A DNA stretch of 64,000 nt from an uncultured Clostridia bacterium (lineage in GTDB: Bacteria > Bacillota_A > Clostridia > TANB77 > CAG-508). Below, in pieces: positions 16,472 to 24,521 of this stretch (the stretch's first letter is position 1; each line of letters starts with the position of its first letter). Where the stretch lies: contig CALYAC010000001.1 of the NCBI GenBank assembly GCA_944393405.1, positions 124,001 through 188,000 on the forward strand, written 5' to 3'. The notes under the pieces were generated by a model that ran no database searches, was not told the origin of the DNA, and was given only the letters and a program-made list of their open reading frames with translations. The position numbers were made by a program, and so were the translations under genes.

Positions 16472-17857
16472 TTATGAATTATATAATATTATTGGAATAG
16501 ATGTATTTATATTATTATAAATTGTTTTTGCTGCTGCATATGGTAAATTAACACATCCATGTGATCCATTAGTCATATAAATATTTCCTCCAAAATTAGA
16601 TCTCCACAAAGCATCATGAAGTCCGATTCCTCCATTAAATGGCATCCAGAAATTTACATGAGATGAATATTTACTTCCGTCCCCATTATATCCTTCTAAA
16701 TATGTATCAGTTGTTTTATATGTAAGATAATATATTCCAGCTGGTGTTGCATATCCTCCTGCCACATTTCCTGTAACACATGAAGTATTTACTATTTGTT
16801 TTCCATTTACATACATCCATACTTTTTGTCTTGATAAATCAATCTCTACATATGTACTGATATTTAAGTAATCTGGTAATGGATTATATATTGGATCAAA
16901 AGTTATTTTTTCTCCTTTTGTTAACTGTTCTTTAATTCTTTTAATTTCTTTTTCTTTATCTAAATCCGCATATGTTCTTCTTCCAAATGGTACTTTGATT
17001 TTTCCTAATCCTGTAGCATTAAATTCTGTTGACGTTAATGCATATGAACATTTTTCATTAAGTTTATCAACAAACTTTGGTACATTTCCATCTATGTCAA
17101 TGTTATAATATCCATCATCATCTCTGTATATCCATTCTTTCATCTTTTTTGCATCTAATACATATGTACTTCCATCATTTAATTTATATTCGATTGTTGA
17201 TGAAAGTATTGAATTAATATAATCTTTTTCTGAATTTAATTTTTCGTTAGTAGATAATATAGATGGTACTATATTTGTTATATCTTTAAAATCAATTACT
17301 GTTTTTCCAGCCTTTAATGATTTTATCATATATTTATATGCAGTATTTAAATTTAATTCATTTCCATATTTTTCAGGTTTAACAACTAACTCATTTTTAT
17401 CATTAAATTCTAAATATGCATTTTCTGGTTTTTTTATATTATTTTCATGGAATATTGATAAACTTGATAAATATTCTTTTACCTTTTCTTCATTTACAGA
17501 ATATAAATTTTCAATATTATATTCTTTATTATTCTCTCCATTTTGAGAATACATTATCTTTTTTAATTCATCTTGATTTTCTACTTTTATATCAAAAAAA
17601 GAGCCTATGCAAGTATATTCTTTGTCTTCTGCAAATAATAGTTTTATTTCTGCATTATTCATACTTTGCTCTAATTTTTTAGATGTAGAATCTAAATTTA
17701 AAAAAGAACATTCTACTCCATTTATATATGTTTTGTATTGAAAACTATCTTTACTAAAAGTTCTTATTAAAAAAGCTACAATTACAAAGATAATTATTGT
17801 ACATATCAGTACAACAACTTTCAATACTTGTCCTGTTACCCGTTGTATCGCTTTCAT
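16472..17857 (-). CDS. L,D-transpeptidase (YkuD domain) with PG-binding module
   Basis: A 461-residue membrane-anchored peptidoglycan cross-linking enzyme. One N-terminal membrane helix (about 12-33) is followed by about 260 extracytoplasmic residues resembling the peptidoglycan-binding modules of clostridial L,D-transpeptidases. The YkuD domain begins at ISTYVEIDLSRQKVWMYVNG. The catalytic motif is complete: GLHDALW, then GSHGCVNLP with the active Cys. An AAAGGAGGT site precedes the ATG. Codon 6 (17840-17842) is CGG, one of only two in-frame CGG codons in the window that are not at a reading-frame break. Confidence 0.92.
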   Translation of the reverse strand: MKAIQRVTGQVLKVVVLICTIIIFVIVAFLIRTFSKDSFQYKTYINGVECSFLNLDSTSKKLEQSMNNAEIKLLFAEDKEYTCIGSFFDIKVENQDELKKIMYSQNGENNKEYNIENLYSVNEEKVKEYLSSLSIFHENNIKKPENAYLEFNDKNELVVKPEKYGNELNLNTAYKYMIKSLKAGKTVIDFKDITNIVPSILSTNEKLNSEKDYINSILSSTIEYKLNDGSTYVLDAKKMKEWIYRDDDGYYNIDIDGNVPKFVDKLNEKCSYALTSTEFNATGLGKIKVPFGRRTYADLDKEKEIKRIKEQLTKGEKITFDPIYNPLPDYLNISTYVEIDLSRQKVWMYVNGKQIVNTSCVTGNVAGGYATPAGIYYLTYKTTDTYLEGYNGDGSKYSSHVNFWMPFNGGIGLHDALWRSNFGGNIYMTNGSHGCVNLPYAAAKTIYNNINTSIPIILYNS

Positions 17858-17977
17858 ATTGTGCTACCTCCTTTTTGCTAATATAAAATACGTTTTATAT
17901 TATAACATAAAACTATAAAAAAAATAAACTATTAAATCATATTTTGTCGTAATTTGTTTAAGTTTATTATATATTTT

Positions 17978-18991
17978 TTATAAGTTTATATAGCTATTCT
18001 TAGGAAATATTATTTTTAGTATTGTTTTCTTTCCTTTCTCGGAAAAAATATCAATTGCTATTCCTAATTTATTACATAACTTTTTACATAAATATAACCC
18101 TATTCCTGTAGATTTCTTACCGATAATTCTACCATTTTCTCCTGTAAACCCTTTTTCAAATACTCTAGATATTTCACTTTGTTTTATTCCCATACCATTA
18201 TCTTCTATATATAAAATAATATTATCTTTATTTTCTTTTGAATAAAAATTAATTAATTTAATTTCTTTATCCATATATTTTATAGAATTTTGTATTATTT
18301 GATTTAAAATAAATACTAACCATTTACTATCAGTATAAACATATTTTTCTAAATCATTAACTTCAACGTTTACATTTTTTTCAATTAATAAGCTTTTATT
18401 CTTCATTATTGTAGAATTAACAATATCCATTAAATTAGTTTTTGCTATATAATAATCTTTTTCTACAGTGTTACTTCTTGCATAATATAGAGCTTGTTCT
18501 ATATAATTTTCTACTTTATCAAGTTCCTCATCAATACTTTTCATTTGTTCTGATTTATTATTTTCTATTATAAGTTTACTTGTAGCTATTGGTATTTTTA
18601 TTTCATGTATCCATAGTTCTATATATTCTTTATAATCTTCTGTTAAATGTTTATATTTATTAACATTTTCTATCATAGATTTTCCTGTATTATCTAAAAT
18701 ATTTTTTAGTATTTGTCCTTCTATAAAATTCGTATCATCAATTAATTCATTTATTAAATATTTTTCCTGTAAATCATTTAATCTGTTTACTAAATTTTTA
18801 TAAAAATTATTTTTTATATAATATTCAGTTATTATACACAAAATAATAGATAAAAGAACTGATAAAAAACAATATATTCTTACCCATAAATCTATATCGT
18901 ACATTGATAAAAATATTTCTATTGATATTAATATTGATATAGTTATTATAATATACCATACTTTTTCTTTTAAAAAACTTCTAAATTTCAT
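17978..18991 (-). CDS. Sensor histidine kinase, BceS-like
   Basis: A 337-residue kinase with two closely spaced membrane helices at the N-terminus (about 12-30 and 36-57) and almost no extracellular loop. This is the intramembrane-sensing architecture of BceS/LiaS-type kinases. The phospho-acceptor His is in ELWIHEIKIPIATSK. ATP-binding boxes are NQIIQNSIKYM, IEDNGMGI, EKGFTGENGR and STGIGLYLCKKL. It overlaps the response regulator gene by four bases. No BceAB-type ABC transporter, the usual sensory partner, is adjacent. Confidence 0.9.
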   Translation of the reverse strand: MKFRSFLKEKVWYIIITISILISIEIFLSMYDIDLWVRIYCFLSVLLSIILCIITEYYIKNNFYKNLVNRLNDLQEKYLINELIDDTNFIEGQILKNILDNTGKSMIENVNKYKHLTEDYKEYIELWIHEIKIPIATSKLIIENNKSEQMKSIDEELDKVENYIEQALYYARSNTVEKDYYIAKTNLMDIVNSTIMKNKSLLIEKNVNVEVNDLEKYVYTDSKWLVFILNQIIQNSIKYMDKEIKLINFYSKENKDNIILYIEDNGMGIKQSEISRVFEKGFTGENGRIIGKKSTGIGLYLCKKLCNKLGIAIDIFSEKGKKTILKIIFPKNSYINL

Positions 18992-19659
18992 TTTAATATA
19001 TATCCCTGTCCTCTCTTAGTCTCTATCATATCTTTTAAATTTAATTCTTCTAATTTATTTCTTAACCTTTTTATATTAACAGTTAACGTATTATCATCTA
19101 TAAAACTTTGACTATCCCATAAATAATTCATTATTTCTTCTCTTGACACAATAGATCCTCTTTTCATTATTAGATAATGTAATATTTTTATTTCATTTTT
19201 TGTTAGTTCTATTTTCTCTTCATTTCTCTGTATTAAACTTTTAGAAATATCTAAAATAAATTCATTACAATCAATCCTATTTTGATTTGTATCAGTTTCT
19301 TTACTTCTTCTTAATAATGCATTAATTTTAGCAAGTAATATTTGAATATTATATGGTTTTGTTACGTATTGATCTGCACCATAATTCAAACTTATTAGTT
19401 CGTCTAATTCATTATCTCTACTTGTGACTATTATAATTGGGATATTTGATACTTTTCTTATTTCCTTACAAACAAATTCACCATCAGTAAAAGGTAAGTT
19501 TATATCTAATAATATAATGTCACTTTTTATATTTAAGATATCATTAACTACATTATTAAATTTAGTTATTAAGTCTACTTCATATCCATTTCTTTCTAAA
19601 AAAATTTTCAATTCATTTCTAAGTTTTTCGTCATCTTCTACTATTAATATTTTATACAT
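18988..19659 (-). CDS. OmpR/PhoB-family response regulator, BceR-like
   Basis: A 223-residue two-domain regulator. The receiver has the acidic pocket VEDDE, phospho-acceptor D in IILLDINLP, IIIVTSRD and the Lys in YVTKPYN. The C-terminal winged helix (about 130-223) contains IELTKNEIKILHYLI, GSIVSREEIMNYLW and NTLTVNIKRLRNKLE. It is encoded just upstream of, and overlaps, its kinase. A TATAAT is visible upstream of the ATG but without a clear -35. In the Bce system such regulators control peptide-antibiotic resistance transporters. Confidence 0.92.
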   Translation of the reverse strand: MYKILIVEDDEKLRNELKIFLERNGYEVDLITKFNNVVNDILNIKSDIILLDINLPFTDGEFVCKEIRKVSNIPIIIVTSRDNELDELISLNYGADQYVTKPYNIQILLAKINALLRRSKETDTNQNRIDCNEFILDISKSLIQRNEEKIELTKNEIKILHYLIMKRGSIVSREEIMNYLWDSQSFIDDNTLTVNIKRLRNKLEELNLKDMIETKRGQGYILK

Positions 19660-19762
19660 AATTATTCTCCTAAATATTTTTATAGATTATATCATAAATT
19701 AATAATACTTAATATTACATTTTTGTAAGATAACTATATGTTTTTATAAAGCTATATTAATA

Positions 19763-19798
19763 AAAAAAGACAATGAAAAAATTTTCACTATCTTTTTT
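19763..19798 (-). terminator. Terminator of the PHP phosphoesterase gene
   Basis: A 17-base stem (19763-19779 with 19782-19798). Two positions that mismatch on the plus strand become G-T wobbles on the minus strand, so the hairpin is directed to minus-strand transcripts, where it ends in a T-run. Confidence 0.75.
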
Positions 19799-19824
19799 AT
19801 TTTATAATTTACTTTTCTTTTATT

Positions 19825-20709
19825 TCATTTTAAAAGATTTATTATATCATTTATTTCTTCATCTGATATATGTATATTCTCATTTATTAATCCTATTAGT
19901 GCATGTTTACTAGATTTTGTATGAAAATCTGAACCAATCGTTGTAAATAAATTGTTCTTTTTAGCAACCTTTTTCCACTTTTCTGATTCATTGTATCTAT
20001 TTTCGTCCCTATCATAAAAAATATAATTTGCCTCTATTCCATCAGGTATAATTTCTTCTATAATTTCTTGTATGTCTAAATCAGTTAAATTATCTTGGTG
20101 TTCATATGCAACAGGATGTGCTAATACAACTTTTCCTCCCGCTTTTCTTATTATATTTGCAGCTTCTAATGGAGTAATCGATCTTTTCTTTACATATGCT
20201 GGGCAATTTTCATTCATTATATTTTCTATAAATTCACCTTTATTTGGTATATGTCCAAACTCTTTTAATAGCTTTTCTTTATTATTTAAATTATTTATAA
20301 TTTGTAATGAAATATGAGCTTTTGTTACAGCATCAATTTTATCTAATTCTTCTATATCTATTTCATATCCCAATTCTTTTAATTTTTTTCCAACATTATA
20401 TAAATATTCATGTCTTATATTTCGTAAATCTTCTAACTGTTTTTTCAATATATTACTATGTATGTCAATATTATATCCTAATACATGTATTCCAACCCCA
20501 TGAGATTTTGTTGATATTTCAACCCCTGGAATAAGATCTATTTTGTTATTATTTGCATATTTAATTAAATCATCTGTATATGCATCAATTGTATCATGAT
20601 CTGTGATTGATATAATACTTGCTTTATTATTTACCGCTTCATCTATTATTTCCTTTGGAGAAAGTTCTCCATCGGATATGTTAGTATGTATATGTAAGTC
20701 AATTAACAT
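19825..20709 (-). CDS. PHP-domain phosphoesterase
   Basis: A 294-residue metal-dependent phosphoesterase of the YciV/RNase AM type. Metal ligands: DLHIHTNISDG at the N-terminus, SITDHDT, GVEIST, LAHPVAYEH and the terminal GSDFHTKSS. Known relatives hydrolyse 3',5'-nucleoside bisphosphate or trim RNA 5' ends, so a nucleotide or RNA substrate is likely. It lies downstream of the tandem Thg1-like genes at 66 bases and may be in the same transcript, which would fit an RNA 5'-end theme; this is inference. Confidence 0.85.
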   Translation of the reverse strand: MLIDLHIHTNISDGELSPKEIIDEAVNNKASIISITDHDTIDAYTDDLIKYANNNKIDLIPGVEISTKSHGVGIHVLGYNIDIHSNILKKQLEDLRNIRHEYLYNVGKKLKELGYEIDIEELDKIDAVTKAHISLQIINNLNNKEKLLKEFGHIPNKGEFIENIMNENCPAYVKKRSITPLEAANIIRKAGGKVVLAHPVAYEHQDNLTDLDIQEIIEEIIPDGIEANYIFYDRDENRYNESEKWKKVAKKNNLFTTIGSDFHTKSSKHALIGLINENIHISDEEINDIINLLK

Positions 20710-20775
20710 ATTAATAATTGCTCCTTTTACTTTTTACTTTAATCTTTTTTGGAATTTAATACTTTATATATTTTT

Positions 20776-21468
20776 TTATAACTTTTTTATATCTATATAT
20801 TCTTCTATTTCTTTTCTTTCATACTCTGGTATTTCTACAATTTTATTGTTTAAATATGATTCTATATCTATCATCTTACCATTTTTATATAATCTTCCTT
20901 TTACAAATCTTTTTATTTTGTTGTATTCGTTAATTTTATTGCAAATTTCCTCTTTTTTGGTTAGTTTAATTTTACCAGCATCTTGTACATTTCTTCTTTT
21001 TAAAAAATATGTTAAATTAAGTTCGTGAATTGTCTTACTTCTATATTTAATATATGAATTAATCTTTCCATAAGGTATATTTGAACATTTACAATGCCAA
21101 TATATAGGTCTATTTATATATCTATCATTAAAATATTTATAAAATAATTGTGAAAATACAGACACTATATCTTGAGCTTTAAACTTTTTTGTAGATAATA
21201 TTTTCTTTAGTTTTTTAGTATCTTTAATTATAAAACTAGCTTCATCAACACCAGATATTACTAGACAATTAAACTTATTAGAAAAATATTTTATTGTTTG
21301 TTCAAAAATATCATTAAAGCTTCCTTTATTTTCTTGAATTAAATTATGATTTAAACTTTTTGTAATATCTTTACCATCTATAAATATTACAATTGGATTA
21401 TTTTCATTCATATTCATATTATACTTATTTTGTATATTTATAAAATAGTTATTCCATTTTTCTCTCAT
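20776..21468 (-). CDS. Divergent Thg1-like protein A (reverse-polymerase fold)
   Basis: A 230-residue protein. I recognise a diverged tRNA-His guanylyltransferase (Thg1/TLP) pattern. The first metal Asp is in IVIFIDGKD (D31); the second is in SGVDEASFII (D75, E76). Spacing is close to the D29/D76/E77 of human Thg1. FSQLFYKYF and PIYWHCKCSNIP match the later SxxFT and PxFDxRVxxxP blocks. SKTIHELN matches the HxxN helix. Family members add nucleotides 3' to 5' to tRNA. ATG 21468 has GGAAG upstream and lies 14 bases after gene B stops. Homology is inferred by eye from motifs only. Confidence 0.65.
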   Translation of the reverse strand: MREKWNNYFINIQNKYNMNMNENNPIVIFIDGKDITKSLNHNLIQENKGSFNDIFEQTIKYFSNKFNCLVISGVDEASFIIKDTKKLKKILSTKKFKAQDIVSVFSQLFYKYFNDRYINRPIYWHCKCSNIPYGKINSYIKYRSKTIHELNLTYFLKRRNVQDAGKIKLTKKEEICNKINEYNKIKRFVKGRLYKNGKMIDIESYLNNKIVEIPEYERKEIEEYIDIKKL

Positions 21469-21482
21469 ATTTACTTCCAATC

Positions 21483-22202
21483 CTATATAGAATTATCAAA
21501 ATCTATTAAATTAAAAAACTCATTATTTTTTTCATTATCATTTTCTTTAATAACAACAATTTTTCCATTTAAATATTCATCAATATCTATCTTATTTCCA
21601 TTTAGATATAATACTCCTTTTTGATAGTCTTTTATTAAATAATATGTTTCATAATTCTCACACATCTTTAGTTTTTCTTCTAATTTTATTTCATTTGCTT
21701 TTTTTATACCATTTTTCTTTAAAAATGCTGCTGTAACACCTTTTAAAATACCTTTGCTTTTAAACCTAAGATATGATTCCACTTTTTCTTTTGCTATATT
21801 AAAACATTTACAATGCCAATAAACTACTTCTTTTGAATATATATTATTAAAATACTCAAAAAAGTATTGTGAAAATATTGATACTATATCATGTGTCTTA
21901 AAATTATTTTCATTATTTATTGTTTCTATAAAATTATATGTATCTTCTATTATAAAACTGATTTCATCAGTTCCCCATATAGCTATACAATTATATTTTG
22001 ATGAAAAGTATTTTGCTGTTTTATCTAGTGCATCAAAAAATCCATTTTCTTCTCCTTTTAATAATTCTCTTCTGTTTTTTGATGAATCCTTTGCATCTAA
22101 AAACAAAATAATTGGCTTTTTGCCACTTGCTCTCATATTATATTTATTTCTCATATTGCTAAAATAATTAAACCATTTTCTATCTAAATCTTTCTTTTCC
22201 AT
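21483..22202 (-). CDS. Divergent Thg1-like protein B, tandem paralog
   Basis: A 239-residue paralog of the downstream protein: shared W-x2-YF start, FLDAKD (D36), GTDEISFIIED (D79, E80), DIVSIFSQYFFEYF and VVYWHCKCFNI. It keeps the catalytic carboxylates. However, the segment that carries H and N in protein A (SKTIHELN) reads SKGILKGV here, so a tRNA-contacting motif appears lost. The two copies may have split roles or form a heteromer. The gene is preceded by a structured, self-terminated leader or small RNA (22230-22334). GAGG precedes the ATG. Confidence 0.62.
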   Translation of the reverse strand: MEKKDLDRKWFNYFSNMRNKYNMRASGKKPIILFLDAKDSSKNRRELLKGEENGFFDALDKTAKYFSSKYNCIAIWGTDEISFIIEDTYNFIETINNENNFKTHDIVSIFSQYFFEYFNNIYSKEVVYWHCKCFNIAKEKVESYLRFKSKGILKGVTAAFLKKNGIKKANEIKLEEKLKMCENYETYYLIKDYQKGVLYLNGNKIDIDEYLNGKIVVIKENDNEKNNEFFNLIDFDNSI

Positions 22203-22212
22203 AATAAAAAAC

Positions 22213-22258
22213 CTCTATAAAAAAATAATGAGTAAGCAAGACCAAGTCTTACTTACTC
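22213..22258 (-). terminator. Strong terminator directly before the Thg1-like genes
   Basis: On the minus strand GAGTAAGTAAGAC (22258-22246) pairs with GTCTTGCTTACTC (22242-22230) through a TTG loop: 13 pairs including one wobble. ATTATTTTTTT follows. It ends only eleven bases before the start codon region, so it ends either a small RNA or a leader by attenuation. Confidence 0.85.
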
Positions 22259-22334
22259 TTGCAATATACTAGTAACCTACGTACTAGTTCTACAATTGTA
22301 TTCGTGGATTACGTTCCAATACTTAAATATTGCT
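22230..22334 (-). ncRNA. Structured leader or small RNA upstream of Thg1-like pair
   Basis: An RNA of about 105 nt starting near 22334 from its own promoter. The closing stem P1 is GCAATAT (22333-22327) with ATATTGC (22267-22261), 7 bp, starting almost at the 5' end. Inside are P2, GTATT/AATAC (22322-22318 with 22302-22298) around GGAACGTAATCCACG, and P3, a 7-bp ACTAGTA/TACTAGT stem (22288-22282 with 22274-22268) with loop CGTAGGT. CCACG in loop 2 could pair with CGTAGG in loop 3. A terminator hairpin follows. It does not match the purine, preQ1, TPP, guanidine or T-box patterns I know. It may be a riboswitch or an RNA substrate. Confidence 0.6.
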
Positions 22335-22340
22335 AAAGTA

Positions 22341-22369
22341 ATTATATACTTTTTTATGTATTAATACAA
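22341..22369 (-). promoter_or_regulatory. Promoter of the structured RNA / Thg1-like operon
   Basis: TTGTAT (22369-22364) and TATAAT (22346-22341) on the minus strand with a 17-base spacer. The predicted start near 22334 coincides with the first base of the P1 stem. Confidence 0.75.
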
Positions 22370-22417
22370 GTTAATATATAAATATTTATGTTTTTGTTTT
22401 ATTTCTTTATATATTTT

Positions 22418-22828
22418 CTACATTCCAAATTCTTTTATAAATTGTACAATATCACTATTTACTTCCATAATACGTTTATCATTTACTAAGTCTTCATATG
22501 AAAACCATTTATATTTAATATTGTTTACTTCAAATTCATTATCAGGTAATTTAATTTTCAAATAAACATTATAAAAATAATGAGTATATTGTTTTTCTAT
22601 TTTATCACTTTGAGAAAATTTTGTATGTGTTTTTTCTCCAACATATATAACTTCAATATTTTCTTTATCTATTTTCAAAGCTTCTGATACTTTTTCTTTT
22701 ACTAAATTACTATCTTTTCCATTTGGCATTTTGCAATTTAAGAATAAATAGCTTTTCCATCTTTCATCATAATTTTGTAAATATTTATTTTCTTGATTTT
22801 TTATTGATATTATTGAATGTACTCCCAT
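22418..22828 (-). CDS. Degenerate Nudix-fold protein
   Basis: A 136-residue protein with an overall Nudix-domain look. N-terminal strands are seen (YLQNYDERWKSYLFLNCKM), then a helix where the Nudix box should be, a central HYFYNVYLKI strand, and the typical late segment YKWFSYEDLVNDKRIMEVNSD. The catalytic Nudix box GX5EX7REUXEEXGU is not intact (GKDSNLVKEKVSEALKID), so it may be a non-hydrolysing binder. AAAGGAG precedes the ATG. It lies between a phosphatase gene and the Thg1-like operon. Assignment is moderate. Confidence 0.6.
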   Translation of the reverse strand: MGVHSIISIKNQENKYLQNYDERWKSYLFLNCKMPNGKDSNLVKEKVSEALKIDKENIEVIYVGEKTHTKFSQSDKIEKQYTHYFYNVYLKIKLPDNEFEVNNIKYKWFSYEDLVNDKRIMEVNSDIVQFIKEFGM

Positions 22829-22873
22829 AACTTTCTCCTTTTTATTTTAGTTTATTTTGTATATTATTTTAAT

Positions 22874-23443
22874 TTAAATATTAAATTTTATAACTTCACA
22901 ATTTCCTAATCCTTTTATGTTTTGTCTATCCACAAGTTTTTCTAATGGGATTTTCATAAAATAATACTGAATAGGTACTGATACTCCTCCATGAGTAACT
23001 AAAAGAACCTTTTTATCTTCATATTTTTTTACTGTTTCATTAAGAAATTCATATATTCTTTTACAAAAATCATGCATTGTTTCCACATTTTTGAAATCTA
23101 CATTTTTATTATAGTTCCATAAAAAATCTATTTCAGGATTTTCTTCTTTTAATTTTTCTCTTTTCTCTTTAGTAAAACCTTCCAGTTTTCCATATCGTCT
23201 TTCCATTAATCTAGCATCTTCTATTATTGGAGCATTTATATTTTTATTAATTAGCTCAGCTGTTTTTCTTGCTCTGTTTAGTGGTGAAGTAATTATTAAA
23301 TCAATTTGTTCGTTTTCAATTAACTTTGCTGTCTCTTTTGCTTGATTTATTCCTACTTCATTTAATTCAATATCAGTTTGCCCTTGAAGTTTTCCTAAAG
23401 TATTCCAATCAGTTTGTCCATGTCTTGTTATTAAGATTTCCAT
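22874..23443 (-). CDS. Histidine phosphatase superfamily protein
   Basis: A 189-residue phosphoglycerate-mutase-like phosphatase. The phospho-His motif is ITRHGQTDWN near the N-terminus and the second catalytic His is in VTHGGVSVP. SPLNRARKTAELI carries the conserved Arg. These enzymes remove phosphate from varied small molecules; the substrate is not identifiable. It is encoded 14 bases after the QueH-GNAT gene and probably cotranscribed. Confidence 0.88.
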   Translation of the reverse strand: MEILITRHGQTDWNTLGKLQGQTDIELNEVGINQAKETAKLIENEQIDLIITSPLNRARKTAELINKNINAPIIEDARLMERRYGKLEGFTKEKREKLKEENPEIDFLWNYNKNVDFKNVETMHDFCKRIYEFLNETVKKYEDKKVLLVTHGGVSVPIQYYFMKIPLEKLVDRQNIKGLGNCEVIKFNI

Positions 23444-23457
23444 GTAATTTTTCCTTT

Positions 23458-24498
23458 CTAAATTTTATTTAAATCTTTTGAATAGTAGTACATATCAACA
23501 CATTGCATATTTTCATCCCATATTTCTTCATTATAATTATTTATAAAGAAATTCTTTATTGTTTTTTCGTACTTATCAAATCCTTGTTTTACATAGAATG
23601 GTATATTATTTTCTGTAGTTCCAACAATCATTTTTTTATATCTTGTTTTATAATTATCCACTAAATATTTAATCATTCTTTTAGCATAACCTTTTCCTCT
23701 GAACTTTTCTTTTGTTACTATATTTTTTAATTCTACAATATTATTGTCTATATTTGTTACTACAGAAATACAAGCTGGTTCATTATTATATGTTAATACA
23801 AATAATTCTCCATCAAATAAATATTTGCTAATCATCTCTTTACTTGGATCTGCTTCAAGTAATAAATTTAAATATTGCTCTTTATTATCTTTTTCTTTTT
23901 TTATATTAATTGAATTCTGTACTGGTAAGAACTCAAAATTTTCTGGTAATTTAAGAACTTCTTGATTCTGTCCTAAATACCTATCTTCCTCTGAAAATAT
24001 ACATCCACAATATTTTTGCATATATAATTCTAGTTCTCTTGCTTTTGCTTGTCCTTCTCTAAAGCCAATTCTAAAATCTCTATATAAAAAGTCTATTCCA
24101 TATTCTTTACTATACTTTTCCATTAATTCTTTTATAAAATCATGTTTTTGATAAATACTATACAAAAGAGTAGTAGTTACTGTATCATATCCATTTTCTT
24201 TTGCATATTCAAAAGTCTTTTTTAATCTTACTGGATAACAATAATTAGTACATCTATTTTTTAAGTCTTTAACCGCTTCTTTACAAAAATTATCTAATCC
24301 ATATTCTTCTTCAAATATAGTATTTATATTAATAAGTTTGCTATATTCTTTTAAACAATCTCTTCTTGCCTTATATTCCATATATGGGTGTATATTAGGG
24401 TTATACCAATATAAAGTTGGTTCAATTCCTTCTTTTCTTAATGTATCTATACAATATACACTACAAGGAGCACAGCATGTATGCATTAATAATTTCAT
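23458..24498 (-). CDS. queH: Epoxyqueuosine reductase QueH fused to a GNAT domain
   Basis: A 346-residue two-domain protein. Residues 1-185 are QueH, the cobalamin-independent epoxyqueuosine reductase that completes queuosine in tRNA. The conserved Cys pairs are in HTCCAPCSVY near the start and KYCGCIFSEEDRY at the end of the domain; RCTNYCYPVR holds two more. Residues 205-340 are a GNAT acetyltransferase with the acetyl-CoA loop KFRGKGYAKRMIKYL. The GNAT substrate is unknown. No other queuosine genes are in the window. Confidence 0.9.
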   Translation of the reverse strand: MKLLMHTCCAPCSVYCIDTLRKEGIEPTLYWYNPNIHPYMEYKARRDCLKEYSKLININTIFEEEYGLDNFCKEAVKDLKNRCTNYCYPVRLKKTFEYAKENGYDTVTTTLLYSIYQKHDFIKELMEKYSKEYGIDFLYRDFRIGFREGQAKARELELYMQKYCGCIFSEEDRYLGQNQEVLKLPENFEFLPVQNSINIKKEKDNKEQYLNLLLEADPSKEMISKYLFDGELFVLTYNNEPACISVVTNIDNNIVELKNIVTKEKFRGKGYAKRMIKYLVDNYKTRYKKMIVGTTENNIPFYVKQGFDKYEKTIKNFFINNYNEEIWDENMQCVDMYYYSKDLNKI

Positions 24499-24521
24499 CT
24501 TATTCCTCTTTTCTTATTTCT

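Noticed and set aside
17840..17842. CGG at codon 6 of the L,D-transpeptidase as a fifth frameshift site
   Set aside because: A +1 shift there gives GGG TAA, an immediate stop, and the original frame is intact for 461 residues. This CGG must be read in frame, which weakens a strict 'unassigned codon' model.
22230..22334. The RNA before the Thg1-like genes as a tRNA, T-box or purine riboswitch
   Set aside because: No TTCRA T-loop or anticodon arm, no T-box TGGNACCG-type bulge, and the junction bases and loop lengths do not fit the purine aptamer.
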